A stretch of DNA of 64,000 nucleotides from Callaeas wilsoni (taxonomy: Eukaryota; Chordata; Aves; Passeriformes; Callaeidae). The stretch covers positions 1 to 64,000 of the forward strand of contig VWPU01011645.1 of the NCBI GenBank assembly GCA_013398955.1, written 5' to 3'. Under the pieces are notes generated by a model. The model did no database searches. It was not told the origin of the DNA and was given only the letters and a program-made list of their open reading frames with translations. Position 1 is the stretch's first letter, and each line of letters starts with the position of its first letter. The position numbers and the translations under genes are program-made. Positions 28,506 to 42,120 of this stretch are shown here, piece by piece.

Positions 28506-29335
28506 AATCACAGTTCATTTCAGGTTGGAAGAGACCTTTGCAGGTCTCTTTGTCCCATCTCCTCAAAGCAGGGCTGACATCAAAGTTCGGTCAAGTTGCT
28601 TGGGGTACTTTCCTGTCAATTCGAAAATCTCCAAGGACATCTCCACCACCTCTCTAGACAGCCCATTACTTTGCTTAACCACTGTTATAATGGAAAACTT
28701 ACTCTTTTCTTTTTTTTTTTTTCACATCCAGATGTAATTTCTCTGCCAAAAGTGCAACTGTTGCTTCCTGCCTTTCACTGTGCACCCTTGAGAGAAGTCT
28801 GACTTCATCTTCTCTGTAAACACCCATTAGGTGGAGGAAGACAATAATTAGATCCATCTTTCTCCTTGTCTTCCCTAGAACAAACAAATCCTCATTCTCT
28901 CCTCATACACTGTGTGCTCCAGCCCCCAGACATCTTAGTGACACTCTGCTTGACTCACTTTAGCTTACTGATGGTCGTTGCACTTAGAAGTTCAAAACTG
29001 ACGCAGTGCTTCTTGCAAGCATTGAGCAGAGGAGAATGACCATTCCTTTGGCACCAGAAAGGACTACTAATGCAGCCCTGGATGCCTCTGCCTCAAGGCC
29101 TCTTTGCTGACTTAATATTCAACCTGCTGCCCCACTGAGACCAGCAGATCTTTCTCTGCAAAGTTGATGCCCAACTATGCATCAACCGAAGTAGAGTGCT
29201 GCATGGCATTATTCCATCCTAGGAGGATGGCTTTTTTGAAGCTGGGCTCCCCATCACCCACTGCCTCTGCGTATTGTTAACTCTTGCCCAATGTGAGGTC
29301 ATCCACAAACTTGATTAATATCTGACAAAGCACTG
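28506..29335 (-). mobile_element. CR1 LINE fragment, minus strand, diverged
   Basis: The plus strand opens with GAATCACAG then TCAGGTTGGAAGAGACC, the complement of a CR1 3' end. It continues with GAAAATCTCCAAGGACATCTCCACCACCTCTC-type, CCTTTCACTGTGCACCC, ATACACTGTGTGCTCCAGCC and GCATTATTCCATCCTAGGAGG-type landmarks in CR1 order (longest shown joined; each is a short block). The copy is older than the one at 50.4 kb, with many substitutions and a pyrimidine run near 28708-28723. The inner (5') end fades and is placed around 29335. No intact coding frame remains. Confidence 0.82.
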
Positions 29336-32300
29336 GAAAAGGTGTTTAAACCATGTCAGCTCCTGTATCAAATTCCATGTTTGCATGTCAGGCTCCGAAC
29401 TGTTGGGAAAAAAATTTTGACTGACTTTTTCACATATCTCCCCTGCAATCTTTGTCCCCTGAAGAGAGTCTGTTGGAAAGACAAGGTAAAGTTCTACTGT
29501 GACACCCGTAGAGCAGCCAGGTGCTGATCCATAGGTTCCTTTTATTCCTGCCCAAGTATGTCCCTTTGACTGACGTGACTGCTCAGGTCCTTGTTCCTGC
29601 TCCCTTCTCTTTTCTAGAGATCTGTGGTCAAAAAGAGTGTTTCCCTTCGCTGTTCTGAATCCCTTAGATCCTATAATTTTGATCTCACTGAAAAGTCAGA
29701 CACTTGAGCTTATATCAGGTTTTGTCAACGGCAGGAAAACACACATAACCTGTAATGTTTACCCCATTAACAACAGTATTTTTAGCACAGAGATGCTGTC
29801 TTAAGAGAAACCAATTAGTGTAATATTTGCTGTGCAGGTCAATAAGGTGCAAAATGTATATTTTTTATTAAAGCCTAGTTGTCTTTTCTGTTAGTTCTGA
29901 CTACTGTGTATTTTACTCATAGTTCAATAATATCAGTAGTAACTTGAATGAGTAATTCGATAAAAGAACATTTCATTAGAACTATAAAATGAGGCAAATT
30001 TCTTTTCACGATCAGAGGTCTCGTGAAAAAGAAATCAGTGGGTTGTAAGGTAGGCTCCTTTGTTTAAACCCGGACAAGCCCTGATTGCTGTGCTGGGCTG
30101 AGGAGCACACTCAAAGGACCAGCCCTGCCCTGAGAGAAGAAATGGACCTTTGCTGATATGTGCATTTCTCTTTGTTGCTGTGGTACTATTTACGGATAAA
30201 GTAGATCCCTCAGATGTATTCCACCTATAAATTCACAAAGTCAAAAACGGGCATCTAGTTTTGAGAAAAGCACTTTGCATATCACTAAATTTGCCAAGTG
30301 CTGCAAAAATTGCCTATAGCTCTGCTCTTTCTGAAAGAATAGAGAGCAAACACTAGCAGTGAACTTTGCTGAGACTCATCTGGGCTGTGGTGGTTCAGGA
30401 AAGATCCTTGTCAAATGTCCCCATCCTTCCTGCAACACTAAATGCACGGGGACCCTGTGCTGCTTGTGGTCATTTGATGTCCCAAGGCTTAACTCCTCGC
30501 CCCAGGGGAACCAGAGGCGGAGGCTGGTGGTGGAGGGGTGGCACCGCTCCGAAACGGTGCCTGTTGTGCCACACTGCAGGCAGGTGCTCTGTGTCTCTGC
30601 TTTTCTTCCTGCTCAGGGGTTTTCACAGGAAAAATTGCTTTTTCTGAAATGCAATGGAAATTCTTGTGGGGAAATGTTCTATTTTTAATCAGACTTGGTC
30701 CTTCCTTACCAACTCATTAGAGGGACTGTCAGCCACCTACACCTGTACCAAGGCAGATTAAAAGAATACGATTTTAATCTAATAGCACTTTTTCAATTAC
30801 TTTCTGTAGCTGTAAATGACAGTGAGACTACAGCATGTTCCTCTCAAGGGATCTGACTTAAATTACATTCATATATCATATATCATCTCTTCAGTTTAGC
30901 TAGCGATTCAGAAAATACATCAGTAATCATGTCATTTAACCAAATCAAATTCTCTTCCCTAGATTTGGAGCAAGAGACAGTTTTAAACTCATGCAAAATG
31001 AAAAACAAAGCACAAAAAATTATACTTCAAATTTGGCTTTTGGTGGTTAAAATAAATTTCCTATACAATTTCAGTAATTATATAACTAAGGGTCGGAATG
31101 AGTATACAAGAAGCCACGCTCCCATACTCAGGAGCTCAATTTATCTCATCATTCAGAATCTAGGCCTTCTTAATGAGTTTTTAGAGATTGTTCTCTTACA
31201 AATATTTTTTGCTCTTTCAAAGTCATGTGGCCTTCCTTTTTTTCTGTTTTATCTTGATTTAATATACCATAATAATTCTGCTCTCACTCTTTCAAGTATC
31301 AATTTGTATCAAATAACTACCTGAGAGCCTTCACGCTGCCTTTAAAAATACTCATCCTTCCCATCTGTTACTAAGTGCTTTAATCACATTTTTCCTTGTT
31401 GTGGCTATTGCAATCCTCCACAATCACAATGAGTGTGTTTCATGGTACATGGATATGGTTGGGCATGGGGTAATTCTGATGATGAGTTTGGATTGATGTA
31501 ATTACTCCTGTTACTTCTTTTACAAATAGAAGCAATGAAACAATAGAAAACTTGTATATGGATATATATCTCCTGTGTGAGGAGGTATCTAGGCTATCTG
31601 AGATAAGTTGCTGGGGTACCATAATGGATCTTGCCACGAGGCAGTGAACAGGGAATAACTGGAACTCAACAGGATGAATTTTTTTGTGCAGTCATATTGC
31701 ACTGCTCTGAAAGCAAATAAATCTTATTTAAATCAATGTAGGCCCTTTTTTTCTGTGTTGTACTGGGATGCAGGTGCCCTTGAACCATGCAAAAATTGGA
31801 GTGACAAAAGCTTAGCATTGTTGCTTTTGCTTGGCCCTCATGGAGATTCTACTTCTAAAACCTCTCTACTTAAAAAGCTCTACTAAAACTAAAAAAATAT
31901 ATATTTATGGCAAATGGGTTCTATTACAAGGGATGGGTCCCCAGGGTTGGTCTACACCTTCAGGTAGCAGAATGAAGACAGCTCACCAGTGCAGTCCATC
32001 ACATTATCTAACTACTACCTCCTTCTTCAGCAGAAACTGCTTTAGGACAGACAGTAGAGTTTTGAACAGGCTGTGCTACCTTAGGGGAAGCCAGGCGTCA
32101 TTACTGAGTGTAGAAGAATAATATGGAGGACAAAGGACAAAAAAACTGAAACACTAGTTTTTGGCACAGTGAGTAAAACTCAGATTTCTCTGTCCTTTTC
32201 CCTTTCATGGGAGTGCCTATCTAGCAGACCCAACAATATTCCACCTCTTCCTTTTGCTTTTTTCCCAGCCCACTGAACTTTTCTTTACTTCCTGAAAATT

Positions 32301-35300
32301 AGGAGGGATGGTGTGTGTTGCCATGCACCAGTGAACATCATCAGTGATGCTCATGTTGAGGCTGAACTCTCTCCTCTGTGCTCTCAGTTGAAGCCTTAAA
32401 CAAATGGGAAGAAAATTGAGAACCCTTCCACTGAGGTGGTTGTGAGTCATATCTGCTGAGCACCCCTTGAGGATGACTCATCTCTACATCCAGTGGAAGC
32501 ACAACAGGGAGGAAGGTGTGTGAGGTGTGTGGCTACTCACTACCATTGAGAGTCAAGAGCTTCAACTTCTCTTGGGACAAGTTCAGACAAATTCAGTGGC
32601 AAACCACAGACTTCATAAAGGCTTTAGTCTTCCCTGGAATGAGCAGAAGCTTGGCAAAGTGTTTGAGGGCCACATTTTTATCCTGTTTAGGGGTTTAATT
32701 ATGATGCAGTACTGTGATCTTCATGGATCTAACTCCAGGTCCTTCAAGACAGGGTCTAAACCAACAGTAGATCCATGCAGTAAAAGAAATTAATTTTTGG
32801 AAAGGAAAAAAACTATCCTGTGTATTCCTACAGTTAAAAGGACTCCCAACACTCTGTTTTGGCTTTTCTGTCATAATAGAAAGCTTTCATTATGCCATAA
32901 CAATGTGGAACAGTTTCAGTGTGAGGAATTGACTCTATCACAGGATGATGCTGGACTAATCTAGACCAGTGCTTTTAGATAGCTGCACTTAAGTAGAAGC
33001 TGTTGAACTTGGTCTTTGCTTTTATTCATAGAAAAAACTGCAATGAAGTACAGATAGTAAAAAGCAGTGATTCATTCATGCTAGACCAGGGATGTACATC
33101 TTTACTGTTTCCTCATCTACACTGCTTTATGGGCTGTACATTTTCTGCCTTTCTCTTTCCACATTTGGTCTCCCACCATTAACATGCCACTGTAGGCAAT
33201 GTGCCAGATTGCCACTTAAAACATGAAAAATCAGAAAAGAGGAAAGAGAGGCACAAATAAAAGGTAGGCCTGCAGCACTCACATCTCTGTGTCCTTTCCT
33301 GACAAGCACCACTTCCATTTGTGTTGGGGTGCCGGTTTTATCAAACTTCTGACTTGTATCAATTTTTAGCAGCATGGATAATTTATTGCATCTAGGATGA
33401 TAGAAAACCAGCTTTATACATCATTCAGCTTGCAAAAGATGTGTAGCTTCAGTTCCTTAATGGTGTCATTTTGGCTGAATGCTATTAACAGATTACCCCT
33501 GCCTAGGGCAGTGGAGCATGTGCAGCAGAAAGATAACCTTGTGTTCGTAATTTAATATTAACTGTTTTCTCCATAGTACCTCTTTCCAGTACATTAACAA
33601 CAAACCAATATGGCCTTGTCCCCTGCGGTCGTATTCTTCAGCAAAAAAATGGATTACATGATAGCAAGTTCCTGAAGATTTCCAAAGAAGTATTACAAAT
33701 CACTCAACGTCTGCTCTGCAGAAATAAAAAATAAACAGGCTTAGATTCAATCAAATTTAATTCCTCCAATTTAGCTTTACCGCACTTCAAAGGGTGCTCT
33801 TATTAATGTCTTGGTGAAAAAATGTAACAGTAATTTTTCCCTCTTCTTAAACTGAAAGCCTCCAGTTGTGTTCAACATACAGTGAGATCAAGAAAATGTG
33901 TGGGGCTTTTTTTTTTTTTTTGAATACTCTGACACAGTTTGATATAAAAGTGTAAGCCATTTACAGAAAACTCTTTATGGAATTTTTATCCTATTCCATT
34001 CCCGGGAGCTAAATTTATATCCTGCATTAGCTATCATAGCACTAGAGTATTAGTCTTCTTGCAAGCAGTTCAGGGCAGTCTGAGGGCCCTATCACTCTCT
34101 ACCACTCACATACACAGGCATTATGGGTTTATCTCATCTTCTGCAGCAAGTACTAGGCCCAATTCATTCCTTTAGGCTACTTTACTAATAACTTATTCCT
34201 TATCAGGGCCTCTCCACCTCAGTCTGTGATCAAAGACCCAATTAATGGAATGGAGAAAGGTGAAGCATTCAAATAATGGAGACAGCTGTTTTTCTCTGTT
34301 AGAGAAAATCCATTTGTATTGTTATCACAAGCTCCAAGTTCTGCAGCTTCTGTTTAATTCAGTCTCCCCCTATTTCTGCTGATGATAAAAAGTCACAATG
34401 AACTCAAAAGAGAATGGCAGAAATATCACTGTGTTTCAACTCAGCCTGGGTGTTATCAACTTGAAAGTGAAAATACAAGCAGATAAGGAGAGGAAATGTC
34501 CGACAAAGACCATATCGAATTTTCAAAAATTGTACTTTCAAGCAGCATTCTTCAGTCACCTTTCTGAATGTTTTTGAGATCCCAATATATGCTCCCTGTG
34601 TTGGCTGCTTGAATCAGAGGAGCAGAGAGTGATAGTATCTCGGGTCCCACCTCAATTGAAAAGTAATTAAAGAGGAAGAGGAATCATAATTGGCTGGAAT
34701 GAATGTTGTCAATGACCTGCAGTTTGTTCTGAGCCTTGGTGTCCAGGACCCCACAGATGAGCTGGGTGTTTATGTCACCATCACTGGTGAATGAGGTTAG
34801 ATTTTTTATCTGATAGTAAAGGGCCGTGCCAGGCTCAGGCCTGGTGCTGAACATTTTCCTTAACAGTCTCCTAGGTGTAAATCTGCCCAGTGTATCACAA
34901 ATGAACCTACACACTCTGTGGTACAGCAGTTTGTTTCATAGTGGTGTAAAGGCCACATTAGCGTACTCTTTCTCACCTCTTTGTAATCATGTTGTCGCAC
35001 TGTCACATGCAGGGATATACATGGGCAGAACACTGTGGTCACACTTAACTGAAGTACAGAAGACTCACAAGTTCAAGGTACAATGGTGAATACCAATTAT
35101 GCATCCTTAAAAATGACACTATGCAAAAGGAAGCTGGAGGATGCACCTACTCGATAGGCTCTGTGTGTACGAGTGTGCAAGGAGCATCTTGCTCCATCTC
35201 ACAGTAGCTGTTACTGCTTTTCTTATAAGCAAACCAAAGGCTATTCAGAGATTGCTAGGCTACTCACATGTTGGGGGGAGGTGATCTGGATTTTTTTTTG

Positions 35301-38300
35301 ATTACTTGGGAAACCTTTGGATTTGATGCTTCAGAAATGAGGACTAAAAAATGGTACATTTCATTTCTCCACTGAGTGTGGACAATGCACACAGCAAACA
35401 GGCACAAAGCTGCAGTGTATGCGATGAGTTAAGACAGCAAAGCCTTTCCCAGGCTGATTGTTCACAGGGGATCACAGAATCTGTGTTAGGCTGAATAAGG
35501 AAAAATGCATTATGCATTTGCACGTATGATGAACATTTTAAAAAGGACTGTGTGGAAACAAAGAATGATTCATAATAAACATGGAATGGTGAACATTTCA
35601 TACCCAGCTGTAGTTTTTGAATCTACATAGACACCAAACATTACCATTTTAACATGGAACTTTCACATTTGATAACCAGTAGGCCAGCTGAATAACATTA
35701 TTTGTTTGCACATCAGGAGTTTCCTTATCCTCCCACCCTGTTATTAAACCCATATCCAACAAATAAAGAAAATAAAAAGCTGTACTTAAAACAATATCAT
35801 GCATAAAATCTACAGCTATCAATAATTTCCCATTGGAATAGTAAAATGTATGGATATAAATATAATTTTATATATGTCTGTGAAATGGAAAACACAAAGA
35901 ATGATGAAAACTGACATTAGGGTCTTTCATCAGAAATAAATTTGTATTTCTGTTCCACCTGTAGACGTCGCTGTTATAATATACCAAAAGGGAGTGCAGC
36001 TATGAAGTCTCTTTCATTTCCCATACTTCAGCAGCCTCTGCACAATGAAACCAGTCTTGAGGAATTATTCAAGGGTCTGAGAAAAATCGTAATGAAAGTA
36101 TATTTCTCATAAAAGCAAACCAGAATCACATGTATTGGGCAACCTTAGTGTGGTCTTGTAAGATGTGAAGTGACTTAAGGGTGGTCTCTTGCATTGGTCT
36201 CCCTAGATAATAAAACACTAATAACAGCTCATGGCACTGAATGGAACAATTGTAAATGAAAATTATGCAACCTGCTTCTAGGTCACACCCCAGCTCCCAA
36301 AACTAAACAAGCAATAAGCCTGCTAAAGGAGGAATTCTAGCAAGAAAGGTTCAGCGGAACTGAAGACCTGAAAAATTTTCCAATAGCCCACTGTACTGGA
36401 TTCTGAGGGGAGTGAGAGGGATGATCTTATTCTAACAAAAGTTCAGAAGAAAAGTAAGTAAACACTCCTCCACTCTCAGATACAGCACTGCATTTGTTGG
36501 CTTCTGAAAGAATTTTTCTCATGACAGTAGATGAGCTTCCAGGGTGAAATTTTCTCTCCACATTGAATATCTACAAATATTTATGTATTCTTAATACAGT
36601 TTTTCGGGTTCAGTCAAAAAATTATACTATCTAGCCAATTTCTTTAAAGACATCTTAAGAGAGAAGAATAATTACATTTTTTGCTAGCTAGTGAATCTTC
36701 CTGTACCCGTCTTTATCCTGTGTTCTTCTTTTGTCTGCACTGCTACAGCACAGCTTGGCAGTGAACTGTGGCTCAGGCAATGAGATGGTTTGCCCCACCT
36801 AGGACGAGGTCCAGTCTCCTTCTCCAGCGTTGCTCAGACGGCTGAGCTGAAGGATTGCTACCCTCAGATGAACCAGATAAAAAAAGATTTCTCTCTCCTC
36901 CAAGGGCGTCTGGAAATAATGCAGTCAAGTTAATGGAGTTACACTAATATACAACTAATAGCAAGAAAAGACATAAGCCTGGGGTTATACACTCAGATCG
37001 GGCAACCTATCAGCCAAAGTAAAGCCTTCATGAAAACTTCTGATGGGAATTTATTTTCCAAATGCCCATTTGCAATTTTATAGCAACAACTTTGGCTGGC
37101 TTCTGCTCCCATTTCCATTCCTGCGTCTGCAGCAGCCTCTGTGTATTTACAGCAGAGAGCACAATGTGACCTTTGTCTTCTCAAGAATTTGGCCGAGAAG
37201 GTTGTGCAGATGCAAACAGATCCAGGTGCTGAGGCCGACAGCCAGGAGTGACTCGGACACCAATGGAAGTGGCAGCCTTCACACCTGGTCACCTGAGCTC
37301 TCAGCATCTCTGCGGCAAAGCAAGCACACGTTGCCCCGCCCTGCACCCCTCTTCCCACCTCTGTGCTCAGCACTCTCAAGGCTTTTTATTTTCTAGAATT
37401 GCCCTTCTCTTTGATTTTGCGTATTACCTTCAGTGATTTCTATGGGGAGAGTTGAAACATGGAGAGCTAGAGTAGAGCTTAAGTTGAAGAATATTCTCCA
37501 GTAGCTTTGATGTTATAAGCTCCTGTTGTTCTCAAATCCAACTTTACTGTACTATTAGGAGAATCCTAGTCTGTAAATTGTGAAACACAGTAGCTGGCAC
37601 AATAAAATCCCAACATTTGATAAATAATGTAATTTATCATTGGCTAGCTGGTACCGCTATATTTGTTCTTCTGCAAGCAGCAAATTATTCAAATGTATGA
37701 TACTTGGATGATACTGTGAAGTTTTGAGCCCCCTTGTAATTCGAGAAATGAAATTAAATCCCAAAATTCATCTCTGAAAAAATAGCATATCCATAATACA
37801 TGAACTTCCCTATGAACTTATGAACCATGCTGAGCTTTTTCTTTGGATTTCAAGAAGATATAATCAAAAAGCCAAGACTGAGCGAAAAGGTCTGTTATTG
37901 GAAAGTTATAGGTGTATTGAGACTTTTTAACAGGAATGTTGGAACTACCATAAGAATTATAGGCATGGGCCTGATAAATGAAGAGTGTTCTGGGGTTTAC
38001 AGCTGGATTTTTTCCTCTTTCTTTGCACTGCTGCTTACACCTAGTCCATGAGGAATAAAAGTAAGGCAGATTAAGAAAATAAATATCAGCTTAGAGTATC
38101 AAGTCTTGAAATAATATTTAGTTCTGCTCTAGCTCTTCACAGCCTAATTTCATACTTCAAAAATTCTAAAAGTCTTTATGGCTGGATATACAGTTGTGAA
38201 AATTCAGGTATTTGGGTGTTTGCTAGGTTTTATAGTAAAATATCATTTGTTTTTCTTAACTTCACATAAAGAGTCACTCCTGAAAAGCAGAAATCATCCT

Positions 38301-40140
38301 GGGGGAAGCAAATGGCCTTAGCTCCAATTTAAGCTGTTACAGTGGAGGCCTGGATAGTCTCACACCCTTCTCCACTAAAACTTTTGCCAAAATCTCTAGA
38401 AACACCATACTTTTTCCAGTGCCATTGTCCTTCTGTAATCATAGTCTAAGAGCTGACTTGTCTCTTAAGAACCCAGTTTTATGGGTGTTCATTGCGCTCA
38501 AAGCCCCAGAAGCCTGAAGAGATTTTTACTTCCTGTCCACAAATGACAGACAAATGAGGTTAAACAGGAGTGAGACTCTGCCAGTGCAAGTGCTACTTTC
38601 ATATTCTTCCTTCCCCACAAGGGATTGAAAAGATGGAGTCCAAGGATGGGAAAGGACTGTACCTGAGACAAGGGAACAGTGGGAATTCTGTAGCCTTTAT
38701 AAAACACCTGGCATGCAAAATTGATAATGTTTCAGTCTGGCGCTTAAATCCATCCCTATGCCTGTCTTCATTCATCAGCACCTCCTCATCAAGAAGTTTT
38801 ATGAAATATTCCATTTTTTCCTTCTTTGGGTAATCTTTTTGACTTGTGCTTTTAATATTTAATAATTACCCACACATGATTTAACCCTGCTACAAATGAG
38901 ATTTCAAGTCAGCATCTGCTCCAACTTCGTGTTACTCAGAGACTTCAAGTTACTGATGACATACATATGTGACTTGTTTTGCCAAATGTACATACTCCAA
39001 CAGCATAGCTTCAGAAGTAACTTCCACTCCTTCCCTCCTCTCTCGTTATCACATGTGTTTGTTCACAACATATTCAGTCCCTTCCCTAATTTTTTCTTGT
39101 TCAGGCCTCCAAAATAGCTTTTATTGCTTGATAACATATTTTATACCCAGGCTAGCAGTTTTGAGATAGATGATGCTTTTCATTTATTATTATTATTGTT
39201 ATCGGAAGACCTGAAGATAAGGTGGATGTTGCATTCACAGACATTACTGGATAAAATTCTGCTCCCATTGAAATCACCTGAGTTTTCAGCACTGACTTCG
39301 GTTAGGACAGGCTTTCCTCACCGTCTTTGTCACAGGCTGTACAATATTGAATCCTGGTTTTCTGAAACTTGCTTTGTTTATTTCCTTGTTTTCTCTTAAT
39401 CAAAGCAAAGTATTAAAACAACTCACCAGGGAGCCCCTAGTCACAGGGACAATGAAAGGTGAATCTATCTTAAGTGGTAAGAGGAATTTCCCTGATGTTG
39501 CCCATTCACTACGCACAAAGGACAAGCCTTAGGTGAATCAGCCCTTCCAGTACTTTGTTCGACTGGTGATACAGGCCATAAAATCAATTAATTGAGATAA
39601 TTTGGGGGAAAAATCCTCTTTTCTATCTTCTTCCACAGAAAGGAAAAGCAAACTTGAGACTAAAAATTGTTATTGCTCTCTAGTTTTCCAAAAATATCTC
39701 CCAAAGCACAAGACGTGTCAAGTGGTTAATACCTTTTGAACTTTCCTTTGAGCTTTCCTCTGTGGTTAGGGCCCTCTGAGCCTGCGACGTAGCAGCTGAC
39801 AGTGATTAAGTTTCTGTATGCACACACAGTTCAAACTGCACTTAGAAAAGCCACATTTGGTCATTGTTTACTTAAGTTTGCAGCAACAAATACAGATGCG
39901 TGGATTTGAATGTACACCTGGCATTAATCAGCTGCTGCTATTTCACAGCTGCCTCCAAGCAAGACAAAATGCTGGAGTGGAAATATGGTTTCAGAATAAC
40001 CAGAAATCTTTAAGGGACTCACAATGGAGGAAGGGGAGCCTCCCTTACAACATTCGTTTCCAGCTTTTTTCAGCCTTCAGAGTTGGGGTTTTTTTCTGAG
40101 TTAAATGTCTCCTTATATGAAGAGATCTACGGTATTTCAG
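29336..40140. other. Mostly unique DNA, no gene recognised
   Basis: No CR1 or LTR copy is recognisable. Slightly GC-richer patches occur at about 30380-30600 and 37100-37350. The frames there (plus 30359-30688, minus 36993-37379) resemble no family I know. A short hairpin lies at 29998-30035, and a possible old palindromic motif at about 39250-39320. Confidence 0.55.
29998..30035. repeat. Short inverted repeat (hairpin), 14/15-bp arms
   Basis: ATTTCTTTTCACGA at 29998-30011 is matched by its reverse complement at 30021-30035, with one extra A in the right arm and a 9-base loop. It is too short for a normal microRNA precursor. No terminator role is expected in a nuclear vertebrate genome. Confidence 0.75.
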
Positions 40141-40141
40141 C

Positions 40142-40187
40142 TGAAGCATGTGTATGTATATGTATGTATGTGCACATACATGCTTCA
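40142..40187. repeat. Inverted repeat enclosing an alternating purine-pyrimidine tract
   Basis: TGAAGCATGT (40142-40151) and its exact reverse complement ACATGCTTCA (40178-40187) flank a TGTATG-type microsatellite. Positions 40146-40183 alternate purine and pyrimidine without a break. The tract could form a cruciform or Z-DNA. It is probably a microsatellite whose two halves expanded in complementary form. Confidence 0.8.
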
Positions 40188-40557
40188 AGAATCTGCATAG
40201 GTCCTGCCTAAAACTGGAAAGGGCCCACACTTGCTATAACCAGGGCCCAAGGAGACCTGAGAAGGGAAAGAGCAGTAATACTGAAGTGGTGCCCACCTTT
40301 TCTAACATATTTTGGGAGATATCCAGTGATGGAGGTGTAATACTACCTTCATCACTCAACTCCAGATATAACAGATCAGAGAGGGTTAAAAAAAGTTCTA
40401 ATTCCTAACACAATCTCATTTGAATTCAATCTCATTTCTTCCTGTTGTTGATGAAGGACAGCTGATTCTGAGGACAGGAGAACAGGGTTGCTTGGAGACC
40501 CAGTGCCAGCTGCTACAGGGAGATGAGCAGGTGCCTCGGCAGTCCAGGTAAGGCCGG

Positions 40558-40631
40558 CCATCCATCCATCCATCCATCCATCCATCCATCCATCCATCCA
40601 TCCATCCATCCATCCATCCATCCATCCATCC
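40558..40631. repeat. (CCAT)n tetranucleotide microsatellite, about 18 copies
   Basis: Uninterrupted CCAT/ATCC repeats run for about 74 bp. The lack of interruptions suggests it is length-variable between individuals. Translation gives Ser-Ile-His-Pro on plus and Met-Asp-Gly-Trp on minus, which explains the open frames overlapping it; they are not genes. Confidence 0.97.
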
Positions 40632-41652
40632 CCCATCCTGCAGCACCATGGCAGCATCAACACAGCAGGCTGCAGACTAAGTGGGTCACTTGTTGCAGGC
40701 ACATGCTACCTGGGCTCGCAGCATCTTCCCAGCCTGCCTGCTGCTGCCAGATGGAGTTTAGGATGTTTGGCTCTCAGCTGCGAGCCCCAGTGGGGATTTC
40801 CCACCTTTGCAATGTCTTTCTCTCTCAGCCGTGAAATATTCCTGCGCTGAGTTCAGCAGAAGCACTCAGGCTAAGGTCCTTCCTCCAGGACAGACCCTTC
40901 CTTCGAGAAAATAATTTTCTTCACGTATAAAGCAGCCAGTTTGTTTGGCTTTTAAGTTTTCAAAGGTGTTGCAACACCAGGCATATCTGAGGGGGCAGTG
41001 CTGAAGATTTCAGGCTCATTAGGCAGCAGCAGTTGTTGATCATCAGCTGCATAAGGTATTGGTAGCATGTAAGGGAGGGAAAACAGGCATTCGTCAGTGA
41101 CAGCTTTCACTAACGAGGTCTGACATATATATTTATCTGTTCTCTGGTTAGATCGTGAACAATATGTAGTTTTGATGAATTTACAATATTTCTGACAAAG
41201 AGCTAGGAAATGAAAACTGAATTTACAAAGACAGTAAAAACAAGAAACACAATTCAGTTCCTGAAGATCTTCAATCTGAGGTTGAAGAGGATAAATGCAA
41301 GTCAAGCCAGTTATATATATTTCAATTACTGGGCATATTTATCTCATCCAAGAATAAGGATAATTTACCCAGTTCTCTCCATCTAGATTATAATCTGGAT
41401 AGATTATATCTTCCAGATACATAAAAATAGATGCTGCTTCTTTGTCTTTCATTTTATGATTATTCTATACTTTTATCTTTTATTTTTTGTGTGCTAGAAA
41501 AACCTGTAACTTTCAGAAATGAGAGCAATATATAATTATTGCATAGATAATTTAACACAAGGGAGAATCCTCCATTCCTCTTTGCCTCTTGGAGAGTGCC
41601 TACAGTGTAAGCACCAAATGGACTTCAACATGGGTAGATAAATGCAAATTTA
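40632..41652. other. Unique DNA, no gene recognised
   Basis: A moderately GC-rich part (to about 40880) grades into AT-rich sequence. Nothing recognisable as a repeat family, RNA gene or exon. Confidence 0.55.
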
Positions 41653-42120
41653 CAGAATCATGGAATCACAGAACGGGTCAGGTTGGAAGGGACAGCAGTG
41701 GGTCATCTGGTCCAGCCCCTCTGCTCGACCTCCCAGGGCACATGTCAATTGCATGCAGACAGTTATTGAGCATCTCCAGAGACAGAGACTACACAGCCTC
41801 TCTGGGTAATCTGTTCCCATGCTCGGTCACCTGCAAAGTAAAGAAGTTTGTCCTCATATTCAGGTGGAACTTCCTGTGCATCAGTTTCTCCCCTTTCCTC
41901 TTGTCCTATTGTTGGCATCACTGAGAAGGGCCTGGCTCCCTCCTCTTGACACCCTCCCTTCAGAGACTGATAGACATTGATGAGGTTCCCTCTCAGTCGT
42001 CTCTTCTTGAGGCTGAACAGGCCCAGCTCCCTCAGCCTGTCCTTGTAGGAGAGATGCTCCAGTCCCTTAAACATCTTTGTTACCCTCCTCTGAACCCATG
42101 CCAGGACCTCCACCTGTTTA
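41653..42120 (-). mobile_element. CR1 LINE 3' part with ORF2 C-terminal remnant, minus strand
   Basis: The plus strand starts with AGAATCATGGAATCACAGAA followed by CAGGTTGGAAGGGACAGC-type sequence, the complement of a CR1 3' tail. On the minus strand the frame still reads VQRRVTKMFKGLEHLSYKD and then RLRELGLFSLKKRRLRGNLI, the C-terminal part of the CR1 ORF2 reverse-transcriptase protein. After the residues GARPFSVMP the frame shifts, and the rest of the C terminus lies in another frame. It is a dead, 5'-truncated copy. Confidence 0.92.

Noticed and set aside
40376..40834. Open frames with Ser-Ile-His-Pro or Met-Asp-Gly-Trp repeats
   Set aside because: They are direct translations of the CCAT microsatellite.
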